A stretch of DNA of 64,000 bases. Origin: Trileptium ribeirensis. Taxonomy: Eukaryota; Nematoda; Enoplea; Enoplida; Thoracostomopsidae. Shown piece after piece: positions 34,401 through 49,400 of the stretch. The stretch spans positions 17,693 through 81,692 of the forward strand of contig JASANE010017429.1 of NCBI GenBank assembly GCA_030248225.1, read 5' to 3'. The translations under genes and the position numbers were made by a program. The notes beneath the pieces are model-generated. The model ran no database searches. It was not told the DNA's origin and saw only the letters and a program-made list of their open reading frames with translations. Within the stretch, counting starts at the first letter, position 1; each line of letters begins with the position of its first letter.

Positions 34401-37400
34401 TTCTAAATTCTCTTCACGCTATATAATCAAACAAATAGAATCATTGAGCGGAGCTCGGCGAAGCCGGGCGAAGCGTTTTTATTTTCTGTCTGGAAGTAAA
34501 AAGGTCGATGTCCGTCCGTTCGCTCGTTCGTTCGTTCGTTCAGTCCGACGGATCTCAAGAACCACTGAACCGATTTTAAAAAACTTTTTTTTGTTTGAAA
34601 GCCTATCATGTCAGACTGTGCCCCTGATATTTGGGATTAAAAAATTTTGAGTGGTTAATTAGTAATTAGCTAATTAGTTAATTTTGTGCAGCTAAAATAG
34701 AGAATTTTGCAATATTTGTATTATTTATTGAAATAGAATCGTTTCGATCACACCATTATAGGGTTTTTTGGGTCGAAGATTTCAAATATAATATTTTTAC
34801 CAATGATAAAGCCCTATGCAATGTAGTTACAAGAACATAAAATCGAGTACATTCGTAATGCCACAGCCCAAGCTCCGCTCACAAATGTAGTTCCACTACC
34901 GACTAGTCAACTTTTGTCTTCGATTCCAGGTAATCAAACCATCCTGTTCAGGGTTCCGAAAAATCAGTATAATGCATTTTTAATGCCTTGCACGCAATAC
35001 ATAACCAAACAATTTAACGCTATCTATTCTGGGTATCGGTTTAATCGACCTAAACCTATTGGAAATCTCTGAAAAGACATGAAATATACATGTATTCATG
35101 CTGAACTGTAGATAGCCGAGATCGCGTGATATGGGCTGCGAATCACGTTTTACTCGCATCGTTAGATTTGGAAAAGAACCCTTAAAACCATTTGTACTAG
35201 TCAGTAGTGGAACTACATTTGTAAGCGGAGCTTGGGCTGTGGCATTCCGAATGTACTCAATTTTATGTTCTTGTAACTACATTGCATAGGGCATAGGGCT
35301 TTATCATTGGTAAAAATATTATATTTGAATTCTTCGACCCAAAAAACCTATAATGGTTTGATCGAAACGATTCTATTTCAATAAATAACACAAATATTGC
35401 AAAATTATCTATTTTAGCTGCATAAAATTAATTAATTAGCTAATTACTAATTAACCACTCAAATTTTTTTAATCCTAAATATCAGGTGCACACTCTGACA
35501 TGATAGGCTTTCAAACAAAAAAAGTTTTTTTAAAATCGGTTCAGTGGTTCTTGAGATCCGTCGGACTGAACGAACGAACGAACGAGCGAACGGACGGACA
35601 TCGACCTTTTTACTTCCAGACAGAAAATAAAAACGCTTCGCTCGGCTTCGCGAGCTCCGCTCAATAACTGTTTATACATTGTATTTTAACATGAATAAAA
35701 ATAGTGTATATTGTGTATATACATGTATATCTGCTTATCGAATAAAGGTATCGGTATTGTAATATTGGTCTCAGTATCGTCTATCGGTATTTTTTATATC
35801 GGACAAGTCCTGATTAAAATACTTTAGTAGCTTTTTATTTTTTATTATGTACATTGGTTAAAGTACAGAGATAATTAATTGGCGGAAATCCCAGATGATA
35901 TACAAATATACAAAATGCTTTTCAATTAATTTATTAAATGCGATAAAATTGCATTACTTGCTAGCTAGTTAGGCAATTGTTGTACATATAGGCAGACGTT
36001 GCCTATTTTTACTTATGTTTTCATAGTTTTAGAAGCGGTTTCATTGGGTGCTACAGCAACAGCATCGACAATCTTAACGAAAGAGGTAAATAGAATACAC
36101 CAACAGATACAAGAAATGGCGGCTTGCAGTTCGCCTGTAATTCGCTCGAATATGCAGTTTAATAACGGTCACTTTTCATTTTCAAACTAATTTGATAAAT
36201 ATGGGACAAAGTCAATTTTAATTCGACATGTGATACATTATTTGGCATAACCATTTGAAGCGATAAATCCACTTGAATGGTACGATTGACAAAGCTTTTC
36301 AAAGTGACAAAGCCAATTTGAGCTGGATAATTGATACAATTAACCAGACTATTTGAAGAGATAAAGCCGATTTGAAATCGGTAACTGACAAATTCCATAG
36401 AAAGTGATAAAGTCAATATGTAAATGACAATTTTGCAATCGGCAAAGCCAAACTACACCCACAGTTGACAAGTCCCAAAAGGAAACATCACTTTGCAAGT
36501 CATACCTTTAGATAAACATGTAATTGATTAATATGACGTATATACATGATAAAATCACTATTACCAAGAGAGCATTAGGGAAGAGTATGACACTTCCCTG
36601 CACTCACATAGCCCGTGTTTGATTATACGGCGTGTTCGGCCTGACCTGCCCCCCAGTTTCTGGGGGCGGGGGTAGCTTGGACCCCGCCCCAGTTTTTTTT
36701 TGGAGGGGTCGGTCGGATACCCTAATTTATGGGGGTGGTCCGACCGACCCTTCCCCCCAAAAAAAAAACTGGGGGGTGCGACCTACCCCTCAGAAACTGG
36801 AGGGTCAGCCCGAAAACGCTCATATCATCAAACACGGGCTAATATTTGAGTGCAATGAAGTGTGGTACTCTTCCCTAATGTACTCTTGCTATTGCTATTA
36901 AGATTTAATTGTAATTACGTTTTAGAAATTTGTATTTGTGGTGACAGTAGTAGCTTATTTTGACATTCATATATTATGTGTAATCTGATTATCATTATAC
37001 CAATTGTTAGTCTTACTTATTGTAATTTCAAGTTTAAGTAGTTCCATTCAGGCTACTTTTGCAGCGAGATGTGGGCGGAAGGTTAATGTTACGTTGTGTT
37101 AGCGATTCACTTTCTTTATTGTTGTAATTTGCTTGGCGGATTTTTTTCGGCTTAATTTGATTTTTTTTCATTTTCGAAGTCATGACGTTCACAATAAATT
37201 ATAGATGCTATTTGAAGTCGCTCAAAGAATGGTGAAAATTAAACAATTTCTTGATCGAGCAAAATTTTAATGATGAGGAATAGACTTAATTAATAATTCA
37301 TATTTCAGCTCAGTAACGTTTATGATTTTTGAGATTATGTTGCATTTGTAGCAATATATTTCAAATGTTATTTTATATAGACATATAAACTATATAATTC

Positions 37401-40400
37401 GCAGTTTATTTTTTTCGTGGATAATCATGCACTGATTTTTACTGACAAAAGCCTCAAATGAAATTTATTAACGTCGAATCATTTCGAATTGACTTGATAT
37501 GAAACACAAATCATTGTTTAGAAAATAATTGTTTAAAAGACAAATAATTATATCAACTGGATATCTGTCACCTCACATAACAGAAAACTCTCCTATTCGG
37601 TCATTTTGTTGCATAAACGTAAGTTTTAGCTAATTTACAGCTGCATTTCGGAGATTCTGCGCCGAAGGCTGTGTCAATTTCTGACACGATAAACAACTAC
37701 TAGCCAAAGCAGAATTGCTAAATATGTCAATAAATTACCTACAACTAAAGGACATTATACAAGAAAGTTTTGTGTATGCGATAATTTTCTATTATATGAC
37801 ATGGCTATATACCACAAATCACATTTATGAACATCGAATCATTTCGGAATAGCTGTGGTACTTATGAAAAATAGACCAGTAACTCGCAAAGTAAGGAGTT
37901 AAACGGAGCGAGTGCGGGTACAGTGCACTTAGTTATCATGGCTCGTTCCAAATTGAGCTGCCTTAGCCTTTTCAAAGCACCACGTCACCAATTATATACA
38001 GTGATACATCAATAACAACGCTACGATAACCGTAATTATATATAAGAGCCCGAGGACTCTCAATTTCTTCCTGTAATGACAAAACAGTCCAAAACTCTAA
38101 ATTTATAGATCATAAATGTTAGCAAAAATCATAACGTTAGCAGTGCTATTTTACGTTGTAGGCCTCAACATTTGCCCTATTACATGCATATCACACAAAT
38201 ATAATTGCTTTTATCGCATTCACCAACCCAAAAACCTGTAAACACGTTCTAATGACATACAACGATCTGTATTGTTAAAGTGGCGAGTGAAAAGTGAAGA
38301 GCGGCAGTGAAAAAATTTGACTGTTGTTGGTGCCAAAATTCGCCAAATTTTGTTCCCGCGTCACCCAGCGGTAATAATAATTACTCAGTTGAGGTTTAGA
38401 ACAATGAAACCACTGTATTGACGCAATAAATAACCCTATGATTCCATCGTTCACTCACAACACGCAAATACATACGTATTTTGTAAAATTAAAAAAATAC
38501 TTTTTTGGGCGAGGGATATTTTTTAAATTTTGGCTATTAGTTCGAAAATGGCTACTCTGGTAAAAATTTAAGCTGTACGAGCAATATGAGCTGTAGCTCT
38601 CGATGAGAGTGGTTTCTATTTTTCTATCCGATGTCTCTGGCAAGAGGTATTACCTAAAATATTGTATGGTCCCACAATGGCCGAAATCAACTCTCCAATT
38701 GGTTTTGTAAAAATTTGGGTAGTACATCATGGGACAGCGCAAATACAAAGCTGGGTGCACAATTACACTTACGCGTCAAATAAAAATGTTTGCGAAAGTA
38801 CACCAAGCTGATGAAGAGCTTTGCGACAAACAGACGGAGAAAAAATAACCTTCTCTTCATTGGACGCTATTTGAGGAAACTTCGTTTCAACGACTGTCCA
38901 GCTGTATCAGATAGATTTCCATTACAGAAAAATACATCCTATACCGACATATTCTTGCATTAACATAGGTTGTGACTAATCGGTAGTTAGTTACATTTTC
39001 GAAATCCTGCACTGAAAGAATACACAACTACTAACCTAGCTAATTTTTGTATTGGATGTAAACTAGTCTATATATCAACTTCTGACACTATAAACGAACA
39101 GAATTTCTGAACTTACTATAACTGTCGATTAATTACTATCAAACAACTACTATGCTCCTATAAAGCCTGAACACCAAATTTCAGCTACTCTGGTCTGCCA
39201 TCCTATTCGATCCCCTTTGAACGTTGAATCGGTCTGCCTCCCTACTGATGCACCCCGGTGTGCGAGGTGCCGTTCATAAGCCAGTACATACAACAAAATT
39301 TTTGTATATGGGGTATTTTGCTTATGTGTCGTGACTGGATAACACAATGACGCTTTGCTATATGTAAATGTAAAAAGTAATGATTTGAACTGAAACATGT
39401 AATTACTTACTATGTTGAGTTGCAGCACAAAACAGAATTTCAGCAAGCCAATATATTATTCAATGAAACTAAAAATACTTATTTTATATCAATTCGGCTG
39501 CCTCGTTAAACCGACCGAGGTTAAAAACGCTTTAAGCGAAATGTTATACATTAGCGATACTGCTTTATGTGCTGGAAGTCATGAAAATAACAGCTACACA
39601 CAGCCACATGTTTTTTCGAAAATTCGATAACTTGAAATGTCACAAAACCAATAATGGATATTTGCCGTCTCACCGGGTAGCTTTGACTGACGGTCTTCTG
39701 AATGAAACCTTTCGTATAGACCGAGCTGTTATTTGGAAGCTGATTGGCAAAGTGTCACAGCGCCATACTAAGGTGTTTGAATTATTGATAAATCGGGTTC
39801 CATTCTGATACAGTGATGAGTTGGATATTTGCGTAAGAAATCAATTTTTCGCTTAAAACCTATTAATTAGCTAAACACAAGGCTATGGCATTTCTCAAAC
39901 AGTAGATGACAATATTCTAAAGTTTGTATATCTTGTTTCATAAAACTAAGCTTATTAGACTATGTGCTACTGAATTTATAGACTATTGTCACTACTGCAA
40001 GAACTAAACTAAGGACAGATGCAAACTTCAAACTGGGCCAAACTGATTTGCTGATCAAGGAACAAATTACTTTCCTCGATTGCGATGAATAAATCTTCGA
40101 CAAGCAAAACAACTGGACGTCTCTTGTTACAAGCAACCCTTTGCCGATCTGAGTGGTGTTCATTGACACCCTTCCATCTGTAAAGCTGTGAAATGTAAAA
40201 TTTTTAGACTATTGTCACTACTGCAAGAACTAAACTAAGGACAGATGCAAACTTCAAACTGGTCCAAACTGATTTGCTGACCAAGGAACAATTTACTTTC
40301 CTCGATTGCGATGAATAAATCTACCACAAGCAAAATAACTGGACGTCTCTAGGTACAAGCAATGCTTTACCGATCTGAGTGGTGTTCATTGACACACTTG

Positions 40401-43400
40401 CATCTGTAAAGCTCTGAAATGTTAAATTTTTCAGTTCTGGGTGAGTGCTACAACTTCTTAGAGAATAAAGCTGATGAGACTTATAACATGTAATAGTTAT
40501 TGTTATCTGTAATATCAAAGAATGGTATGCATACTATTAACCATAGTCGAAATATATAAGTACCAGATACGGCGATCTACCGGTTGTCTGAAAATTATTA
40601 CTTTAACCACAGATCAGATAAAAATTGGGTATATGAGCATGCTCTTTCAATGAGTTCACCATTAGTTTGAATTTTGCATCTTAGGTTTTACTTTTGTTTA
40701 ATGTTTTGAATGTCACACCGAAGATTGTAGTCTTAACCCAGTCGGTAAGTAATCATATTATGCTTATACAATTTTTATTTCACACGTGGCAATAATTCCT
40801 AGCAAAATGTCATAACACTTCAAATGGAGGTTTAATGTTGACACCTATTAATCAACTTTGACAACATAATAGTGTTAAAACGTTGTTCACAGTGCTACAA
40901 ATTCTTAAAATCAAATATGACTCAAAAGGTTAAAGCTCATCAATGTACCAAATTTACATTTAGTAGCAATAGCACGTATAAAATACTACAGAAATAAGTG
41001 TAAGTTTCTAACCGGCTGGCAGATCTGTTGTCTATCGGTGAAACTACTAAACGGAGACCAAGTTGGTGTGCTAAAATAGTAATGATTACAAAGATGAGCA
41101 GGGAAAGCTGTAGTTTTTAATAGCGCATGCAGGTACAGTTATAATCAGAATTAAGTGCTCAAAAAACTATCGAAGTTTCATTCGATTTCGATCGTTTGTG
41201 TTTAAACGAAAATCGATCGTTTAAATAAAGTCGATTAATTTAACGAATTTTGATTACGTCAAAATAAAAAAATATTTTAATAAGAAATGTTACTTCTTTT
41301 GGTTTAACGAAGTAACTGTAGTTTGTTTCCAATTTAATACTAAACAAGCTTGTGCGACAAAACTGACCTCACAAAATGGCAAGCGCCAATTGTGATTCAT
41401 ACTGCAGTTTGTAATGAGGTAGCTTCCACATTTTCGTTAACAAATAAAACAAATATTTTGTTAAGCTAATACAAATAACGTAAAATCCACAAAGTTCAAC
41501 AGAATATTCGAGATCTAAATACTGCTCCAATTGTATCGAATCGCAACCTATTTAGAAAATTTGGAGCTGTTTCCAATCTTGACTGTTTGGACGAATCCAA
41601 GTCTCGAACACATGTGAATTCTGCCATATTAGACCTATTTTTAATTCAATTGTTTTGTATAATACGTTTTAAGACTGATCAACGGTTATAGTTTTACTTA
41701 TAGGTAAAATAGACAGTGTTATATACGAAAACTGTATCTAATTTGGTAGTAACTAATTGACAGTTACATTTCAGTATTTCTGTTTGTTTAGTGGTTGTTT
41801 CATGTCAGATATTGACATTATAGAGTACGTTCATGTAAAAACACCTTGTTTAAAAGTTGTGTCGTGTCCGACGTCGGCATAGACTTAGGTGCAAATTTTA
41901 TGAAAATGCAAATAATTCTCTATTAGTATTACAACCTACGTTTATGCAAGATAATGCTCGTATAGGATTTTTTCTGTAATATATAGTGACGTGGTTAGAT
42001 ATCCATCAGATATAAGCCGGACAGTTGTTTATTTTTCATATACATCACAGCTATTCCGAAATAATTCGATGTTAATAAATCTGATTTCAGATTTGATCAT
42101 TTTGATGGTTTTATAGAAATCTGGTTCTGGGCTATAATAATGAGTATCGACGAAAAAGGTATTGATTGAACTGTTTATTATAAAAGTTACATAATTATAC
42201 GTAATAGTTTAGGATATATTACTACAAATGTAATGACAGACGCTCATAAATCAGGATTGTTACTGAACTTAATTGTTAATTATTAATTTAATCTATTTGC
42301 TCAACCATCAAATAAGTTTCTTAAGTCATCTGGTCTAGTCGTGTAAAGTGGACAGATGCTAAGTTATACATTCTTATTTAGAATGACAAAGCGGCAAACG
42401 GTAGTGAAGTTGCCGAACTGTCAAATCCTCGCACAGTTGTAATTGACGGAATGAACGTGGCGTATTTGTAAGTCTAAAATAATACATTAATTATGGTTAA
42501 CATTGTTTTGAGCGTTAATGCGTACAATGACTAATGTATTACAGGAGCAATTTTTGCATTACGTTAAAAACGTCTCCATTCTTCTTTTAATAGTGTGTTG
42601 TAGAGGTGAGAACGGGTTGAAAATTTTCGGCCGGCCCTTGCCCGTTGAAAACGAGGTTGGCCCGGACCGGAGCTGTAACGCTAGTGCTCGGCCTGTTGTA
42701 TGGGCAGGGCCGCGAACCGATATTCTCGCCTCTAGTTACTTTAAAAACGTACTCTTCTTTTAATAGTGTGCTGTATTCTTATGTAAAAACTTATTCAGGT
42801 ATTGCTGAGCAATTCTTACATTAAAAACGTCTATACACTGTTTTAAAGACAGGGGCCATACACTTTTTAATTCGTGGGGTACTAACTATGAACTTGAAGT
42901 CAAGAAATGCATGTCGCATCGGTGTTCGAATATTAGTCATAAAATATTGAAAACTGTTCTCTGATCTAGTGGAATGGACGCCTAGGTTTTAACTCAATGT
43001 TAGGCGTAATTTAACGTGATTTATTTATTCTTATTGCACAAAGCACGTACTCACTAAAACAACTTCACAATTTTCTTGACATGGCACGCTCCAAAGCATA
43101 TTCGCGTATATTTGTAGGATCATTTCTAATTTATTACATTATGAGGTTTTCTGAATGTTCTATTACGACACACTTTAAACATAGTGATAATTGTAATAGG
43201 AAAAGTTTTTTTATTTTTTTGTGTCTTGTCAACTGATATTATTTATTTTATAATTATTATGTTTACTACTATTATATAATTATTATTATTTATGTTATTA
43301 TCAGGGAATAACCGGAACCAGCAACCGGAACCGCTCATTTAAACCGGATCCGGAGCTGGAACTGGAAACTGGTCTTCGAAACTTATAAGTAAAACGGATG

Positions 43401-46400
43401 AAAGAGGTAATGAAGGTACAGTACATTTAAAATATATTAAAAATAACTTCTAACATTAAACTTAATGTAATGCGATGGCATTATAGCCTCTCTGAAACTT
43501 TGAAGAGACTGAGGAAGCTAATAATGTTTAGTTATCGATCAATGTTGGTTTTTGGATCTCTAGAGCAAAAAATGTCTTTCACTACACAGCCCTGTGTAAA
43601 TTGCGTCAAACTGAACGTGCTTGCAACTAAACATACTTGCATGGAGTGTAGACTAAGCACTTGCGCTATGCCTAAAAACGCGTACTTTTACTACACATAG
43701 GTTTTTTACATGTTATTCTGTAAGCAACTTGAAATTAGTGGCTTATATAGTTCTAAAAGAAAATAAGCGAAGGTAACTATAATTTTCTGATCAGTGGTCA
43801 GAGACATTGTTTAAGCTACTGTTGGGCAACCAGTTCCTGTCAGCTAGATGATAATGATGATAACCTTCTGATAAGAATGCTATAAAAGAGTCAAACTGTT
43901 ATAGTACTCGGACAGTTTCAATAAATACAGCTCATTGCCAAGAACGCAGTTTCTGGTTGCGTTGCAGATTTGTTACTTTACTTCAATGTAGACTGATTTA
44001 CAAAGTTACAAGCGCTTTGGCTGGTGCTTGACGCAATTTATGTTAACCAAGCTTACAGCTACGTACTTCAAGATAATCCATACTCTGTTACCGAATTCTT
44101 ATATATCCTGCGGACTTCTGAATGTGTAAAAATAATTGCTACAAACATCGAGGTGGCTTTGTCTTGTTTACAAACTCCTGCAGGGTTAAGATGAAAAATT
44201 CGTGCTGAAATAACGTGTCCTACTTACGTTTCACACTGCAATTTGCTGAATGAATCTTTTCTTTTGTTTGGTTGTATTGGAACTTGATCATTGTGTATAT
44301 ATAACATATGTTTGGGCCACAAATGAAGCAAAAATGTGGAAAATTTCATATAAAATTTTTAAACAGGAATTCCGGTTCCGGCACGGTTTTAGCCTTTTAT
44401 TGCCTAGGAACCGAAGCCGGAACACGATTTTCGCCGGAACGGGAACCGAAATTCCGGTTACTCCCTGGTTATTATATAATTTTTTATGATATTATATATT
44501 TTATTTAATTGCATATTACGAGCACACTGATCAGGCTTATCTGTTCAACAATACAAGCAATATGTCTGAAGTTCGGTGCATCATTGTGTAATTTGATGCT
44601 TAATGTAGCTATGTACGTCCCTCTAAATTACATATTGAGCACTCCAGATTAATCATCTTGGCGGTAAGACAAGCCACTAATTTATCTACTGATATTACAC
44701 ATTTTAGCCATGGAAAAAACAAATACTTCAGTGCCAAAGGAATTTTGATCGCTGTTTCGTATTTTCTTGAACGAAACCACGAAGTTTGTGTCGTTCTTCC
44801 GCGCTCTATACCTCAACCAGCTAGAGGTCACGGAAAGGTAACGTGTATGCACAGTATTTACATGGCGTAGTCGTACTTTTTCTTGTATATGATGAGATCA
44901 TGGCATCAAGCAAAGAACTAAAGATTACCAGTAGCAACTGTTGGTAAAAGCAAGCGTTTAGTTGTTTGATTTACCAATTTTTATTGATTTTGCTTACTGG
45001 AATTCTGTTTGAACAATTACCTGATGTACCCAGCGAATGTTTCATTGCTTTGGAAACGATTGACAGAGTAATATTAATATTAATGTATTGTTCGGTGTAC
45101 GTGCCCAGTTTAGCTACTGACATTGATATGGTATAGTGTGGCTTATTTCGTAAATGCTTAGTGAATGTTTCGAGCTGCGATATAGCAATTAGTGATTTAT
45201 TTTTCAAACTATAAACCTGTTATACTGAAATAATCCGCTGCTCCTGCTGCTGAGGTGTAGACCTTTTTGGCATTATTTTTTGTCTGAATTTGTTCTAATT
45301 TTAGAACATTTTTACAGTGGCCTTCTCGCATTATCTGGGTAACCTTTAAACGCTGGTCATGACTTTCGATTTCTCTCAGCGAGCCGAATCGAATGACATG
45401 TAACATGACTAAGTTAAAATTAAAATTATATATTTAAAAAATTAAAATGGGAATTTGATTTTTTTGTATGAAATGACTGTGGGACAATGCCCAAATGCAT
45501 CAATAAGAATAATTAAATAAGAAACTTAAAAAAATATAATATGTTTAAAGTACCCTGTTGCTCCTGTAAATTTTACACAGTTTTTGTTCAAGCTCGTTTT
45601 ATACTGTTCGATTTGCCTCAACGGGCCGAGTCGATTGACCATCAATAAGACTAAATTTAAATCAAAATTAGTATTGTAAGAAAATAGTAAAGTAATGCAA
45701 ATCTAAAGTTTGATATTTTGTCTGAAATCGTTACGTCACATCGCCAATAATTGTGAAATTTTACTTAAAATTATATATAGCTTTATGTATAAACCAGTTT
45801 TTATTTCGATAAATGTTGAACAAACTGCTAACGGTACTAGGAATCCAAGCCTGGTCGTTTGGCTTAGAGTCGGGCGAGCTAACAGTTGAATTATGACAAC
45901 TCTGTTGCTCGGAATCTTAGGCTTCTTAAACGAGAGCAAGTGGTAACACGCAGCCAAGCACACGTCATTAAACAACCTGAAATAACACACTTTTTTGTAC
46001 AGTATAAAGCTGCCGTGTAAAAATCACACGCGTTAAAGAATTAAAGATTTTTAATTAAGAAACATGTTAAACAATTGGATATGTCGCATGAAATAATTAT
46101 TAAGGAATAACAGAGGCTAAACTCTTGACCAAAACTCAAACTGTTCTTGAAAAAAGACTTGACTGAAACGTTTGAAATTAATAATATATTAATAAAATAT
46201 AATTGTAAAATTCAAGTTGCATAGTCCAACTGTCTAATGATCTAGTGTATTTATTAAATCATACATACAGTATCTATTACCATTGTTTACTTAGATACGG
46301 TTTGTGTCCTACGTTGAGTACGATCAAGTTATGTACATTGGTTTGGTAGGACTTTATTTAATTCGTTTGTAAAATATATTTAACTGCGCTAACAGTTCTC

Positions 46401-49400
46401 ATTCACTATGCGATTTCATTCCAACGACATTTTAATGGTTTGGCGCTGTGAAGTACATTATTTATGAGTCATATAAACTGGAGAAACACCGGTAGGATTA
46501 CGAACTTTGCAAAATTCAAATTAGATCCTATGGTATGCTTTCAATTTTTGTATACTTGTTGTCCAATGTTACCACCATTTGTGTCCTTCATATCTGCTGC
46601 CAATTAAAACCACTGCTTAGCAAAAAAGCAGCACTACAGTTTCGAACACAAAAATAAAAACAAGCGGATTGTGAAAAGTTAGCAACTGTTGAAAAACAAT
46701 TGCTGATTTTCTAGAATAATTTAACGAACTGTTCTTTATGTTTGTTGTAACATTACGTTATCTTTTGTTACTGTTTTGTTTATAGGTAGTCGGCATGGAC
46801 ATTGTGCAGCAGCTCAGGGATATGTCGTTGATTGCCGAAACACCTGTCAGGTATTGTACCGACGTCGAAGGAAATCGTCTTGGCAAAATTTCATCCGATG
46901 ATGATGAGTATGATTTTAGCTTGCATACACATTTAGAAAGATTTTTTTCTATTAATATATAATTTTATATATCGTTCAAACCGCATTCACGAGCTCAGTC
47001 GATTGGTACCATTGCCTTTCAATCGAATTGATTTTAAAGTATTTGAATAAGATAGTCCATGTGTTTCGAATATATTATAAAATTATACATTTAGTGATAA
47101 ATTTTTTTACAACATTTTTGGTACCGAGGGAAGCATTTAACTTAAAAAATCGGAAACATTGCATGAATATGGCACTATTGATCATTTTCTGGTCTAAGTC
47201 GAACTTCGTTTTTCCGTTGAGTCGATTAGTACCAAAATTGTCGCGCCATACTGAAAGGTCTAACTGAAACGAAAAGTCCCGTATTTTCTAGGTGCTATTT
47301 TATCGGTATACTATACCAGTGATCCCACCTTATCATTTTATAGTATCAGACACCTACCACTCTTAAGTCAATAGATAAAAAATAACTATATATAATGACT
47401 AAGAAAATTGATCTGCAATTTTCGTGGCATGCCAGACGCTTCTTAGAGTAAAAAGTATTTTTAAGTTTCTTTTTGTGTTTACATTACTATCCTCGCCTAC
47501 GACGAGTGTGCAGTACGCCCCATTATTAACTGTTGCTTTACGAGCGAGAGACCAACAAGCGAACAACAAAAAATTATAAAATTTCAAAAAAATTGGTGCC
47601 ATTTTTTACGAGCGAACAGTGATTAGTTGTGGTGAGTATTGTATATTTTGACTTGTTTTATCATTGTAATTAAAATTATTCAAATTTAACCATAAGTACA
47701 TCTACATTTTTGTTCTTGCAACAGAGATTGTTCACTGTTGCGCTATCGGCCTTTTTAAACCTTTGCCTCGAATGTAAAGGACTCATGTTTAAATAATTCA
47801 ATAGCTAATATTTAGTCAACCTCTGTGGGTTGCGATGCCGACGCTTATGCGATTCTAGAACAACTTACTATGCCGTTACTAGTACTTCATGAGTGTGTTG
47901 CGCCAATGCGGTCAGTGCATATGCTTTTGCGATGATGCGACATTTTAACACATTTATCTAACATTGTAACTCAGCGTTGGCGATTTTGTCCGAGAAGCTT
48001 TATAACCTGTACTATTACTACGCACATTCATTTTGTTGTTTTGCCAGTTTTTATGTAAATTCTATGTTAATGTGATTCAAACGTTTTGATACTAAGTAGC
48101 ACGAACAGCGTACCCGTCACAGATCACTGATCGCTCGATTTTCGCTTGCTGCTCGAAATATATAGCATAACATTGTTCCCAAGCTGCATCCTCGTTTGAA
48201 ATGCGATAGTCACTTCTGGCGTTTATTGCAAAATAATTAAGGCGTATTAATTTTGTATTCATTGATTTTAGCTTCATTCTCAAAATTGCTCATTCTCTTC
48301 AAGGTGTGATAGTTTCAAACGATCAGTATCGCGACGAACTGGTTAAATATCCACAGTTTGAAGAAATTATTCATAAAAGGTAAAAAATTGAGATTTTTTT
48401 ATTGCGACTTTTTTAATCTCGGAATATAGGTTAAACATACCGCCACTGTAGGTATCATTTCAGCGGTTAAAAATAGTTCAAGATCACAGGATACTAGCTT
48501 GGTATCCATGGTTTTCTTTAATGTAAATATTATAATTAAAACTGTTTGCCTCAACGCCGTGTGTCGAAGCTTGACGTACATTAAACATAATTTATGCCAA
48601 AGGTGCAGGAACGGGGGGGGTAGGGAGAACGTATTCCCCGCTTTTCCCAGTACTGGGGATGGTCCGCCAGAATTAGGGGCTACTTGAAAAATATTTGTTG
48701 ATCCATAAAGTTCTTTTTGGCAGGAGCAGTGTTTCAGACATTAAAATATCAATGTTGAAGTGTTACAAATGGACGAAAAACTCACATGCTAGAATCTGTG
48801 TCAACGCCTACAGCGTAAGACTGTCCATCCTGTGGGCTTCCGACCGCTTCTGGTTCTGAAATTCTGCATTGTTAGCAAGAAGTGTTGCCCAAGAAGTTAG
48901 CACCAGGATCTCTTTAAAACGAATCCAACGTCCTTCCATTTTATTTTCCTCCCTCGCGGCGTTCCTCCACTTTTATTTCCTAACTGCGTCAGTGATTGGT
49001 GCCTGTATTTTAAAAAATGTTTAAATATAAGCAGTAATATTTTTTGTAGGCTCCTTCCATTTACGTTCTTCGAAGATGGTTTTCATTTACCAGACGATCC
49101 ATTAGGAGCAGGTGGTCCATCGCTGCAGAACTTTCTGCACTTCCAGCCTGGGGAAGAAAAACCGAAGCCAGTCAGTTCAGAAACGCTGTTAGCAAGCATT
49201 CGTTCAAACTTAGATAAACGTCGAAGTAGAAGGAGCACTGACGCTGTTTCACCATGTTCCACCATATGCAATTCCAGCCAAATCCCGCCGGACATTGTGA
49301 TACCTAACGCAACAGCCCGTGCACTATTTCAAAACGATTCGATGAGCGGCGCAAAGCCAGCAACACATTCCGTAGGGTTCACAAGCGGTTTCGGTACGGG

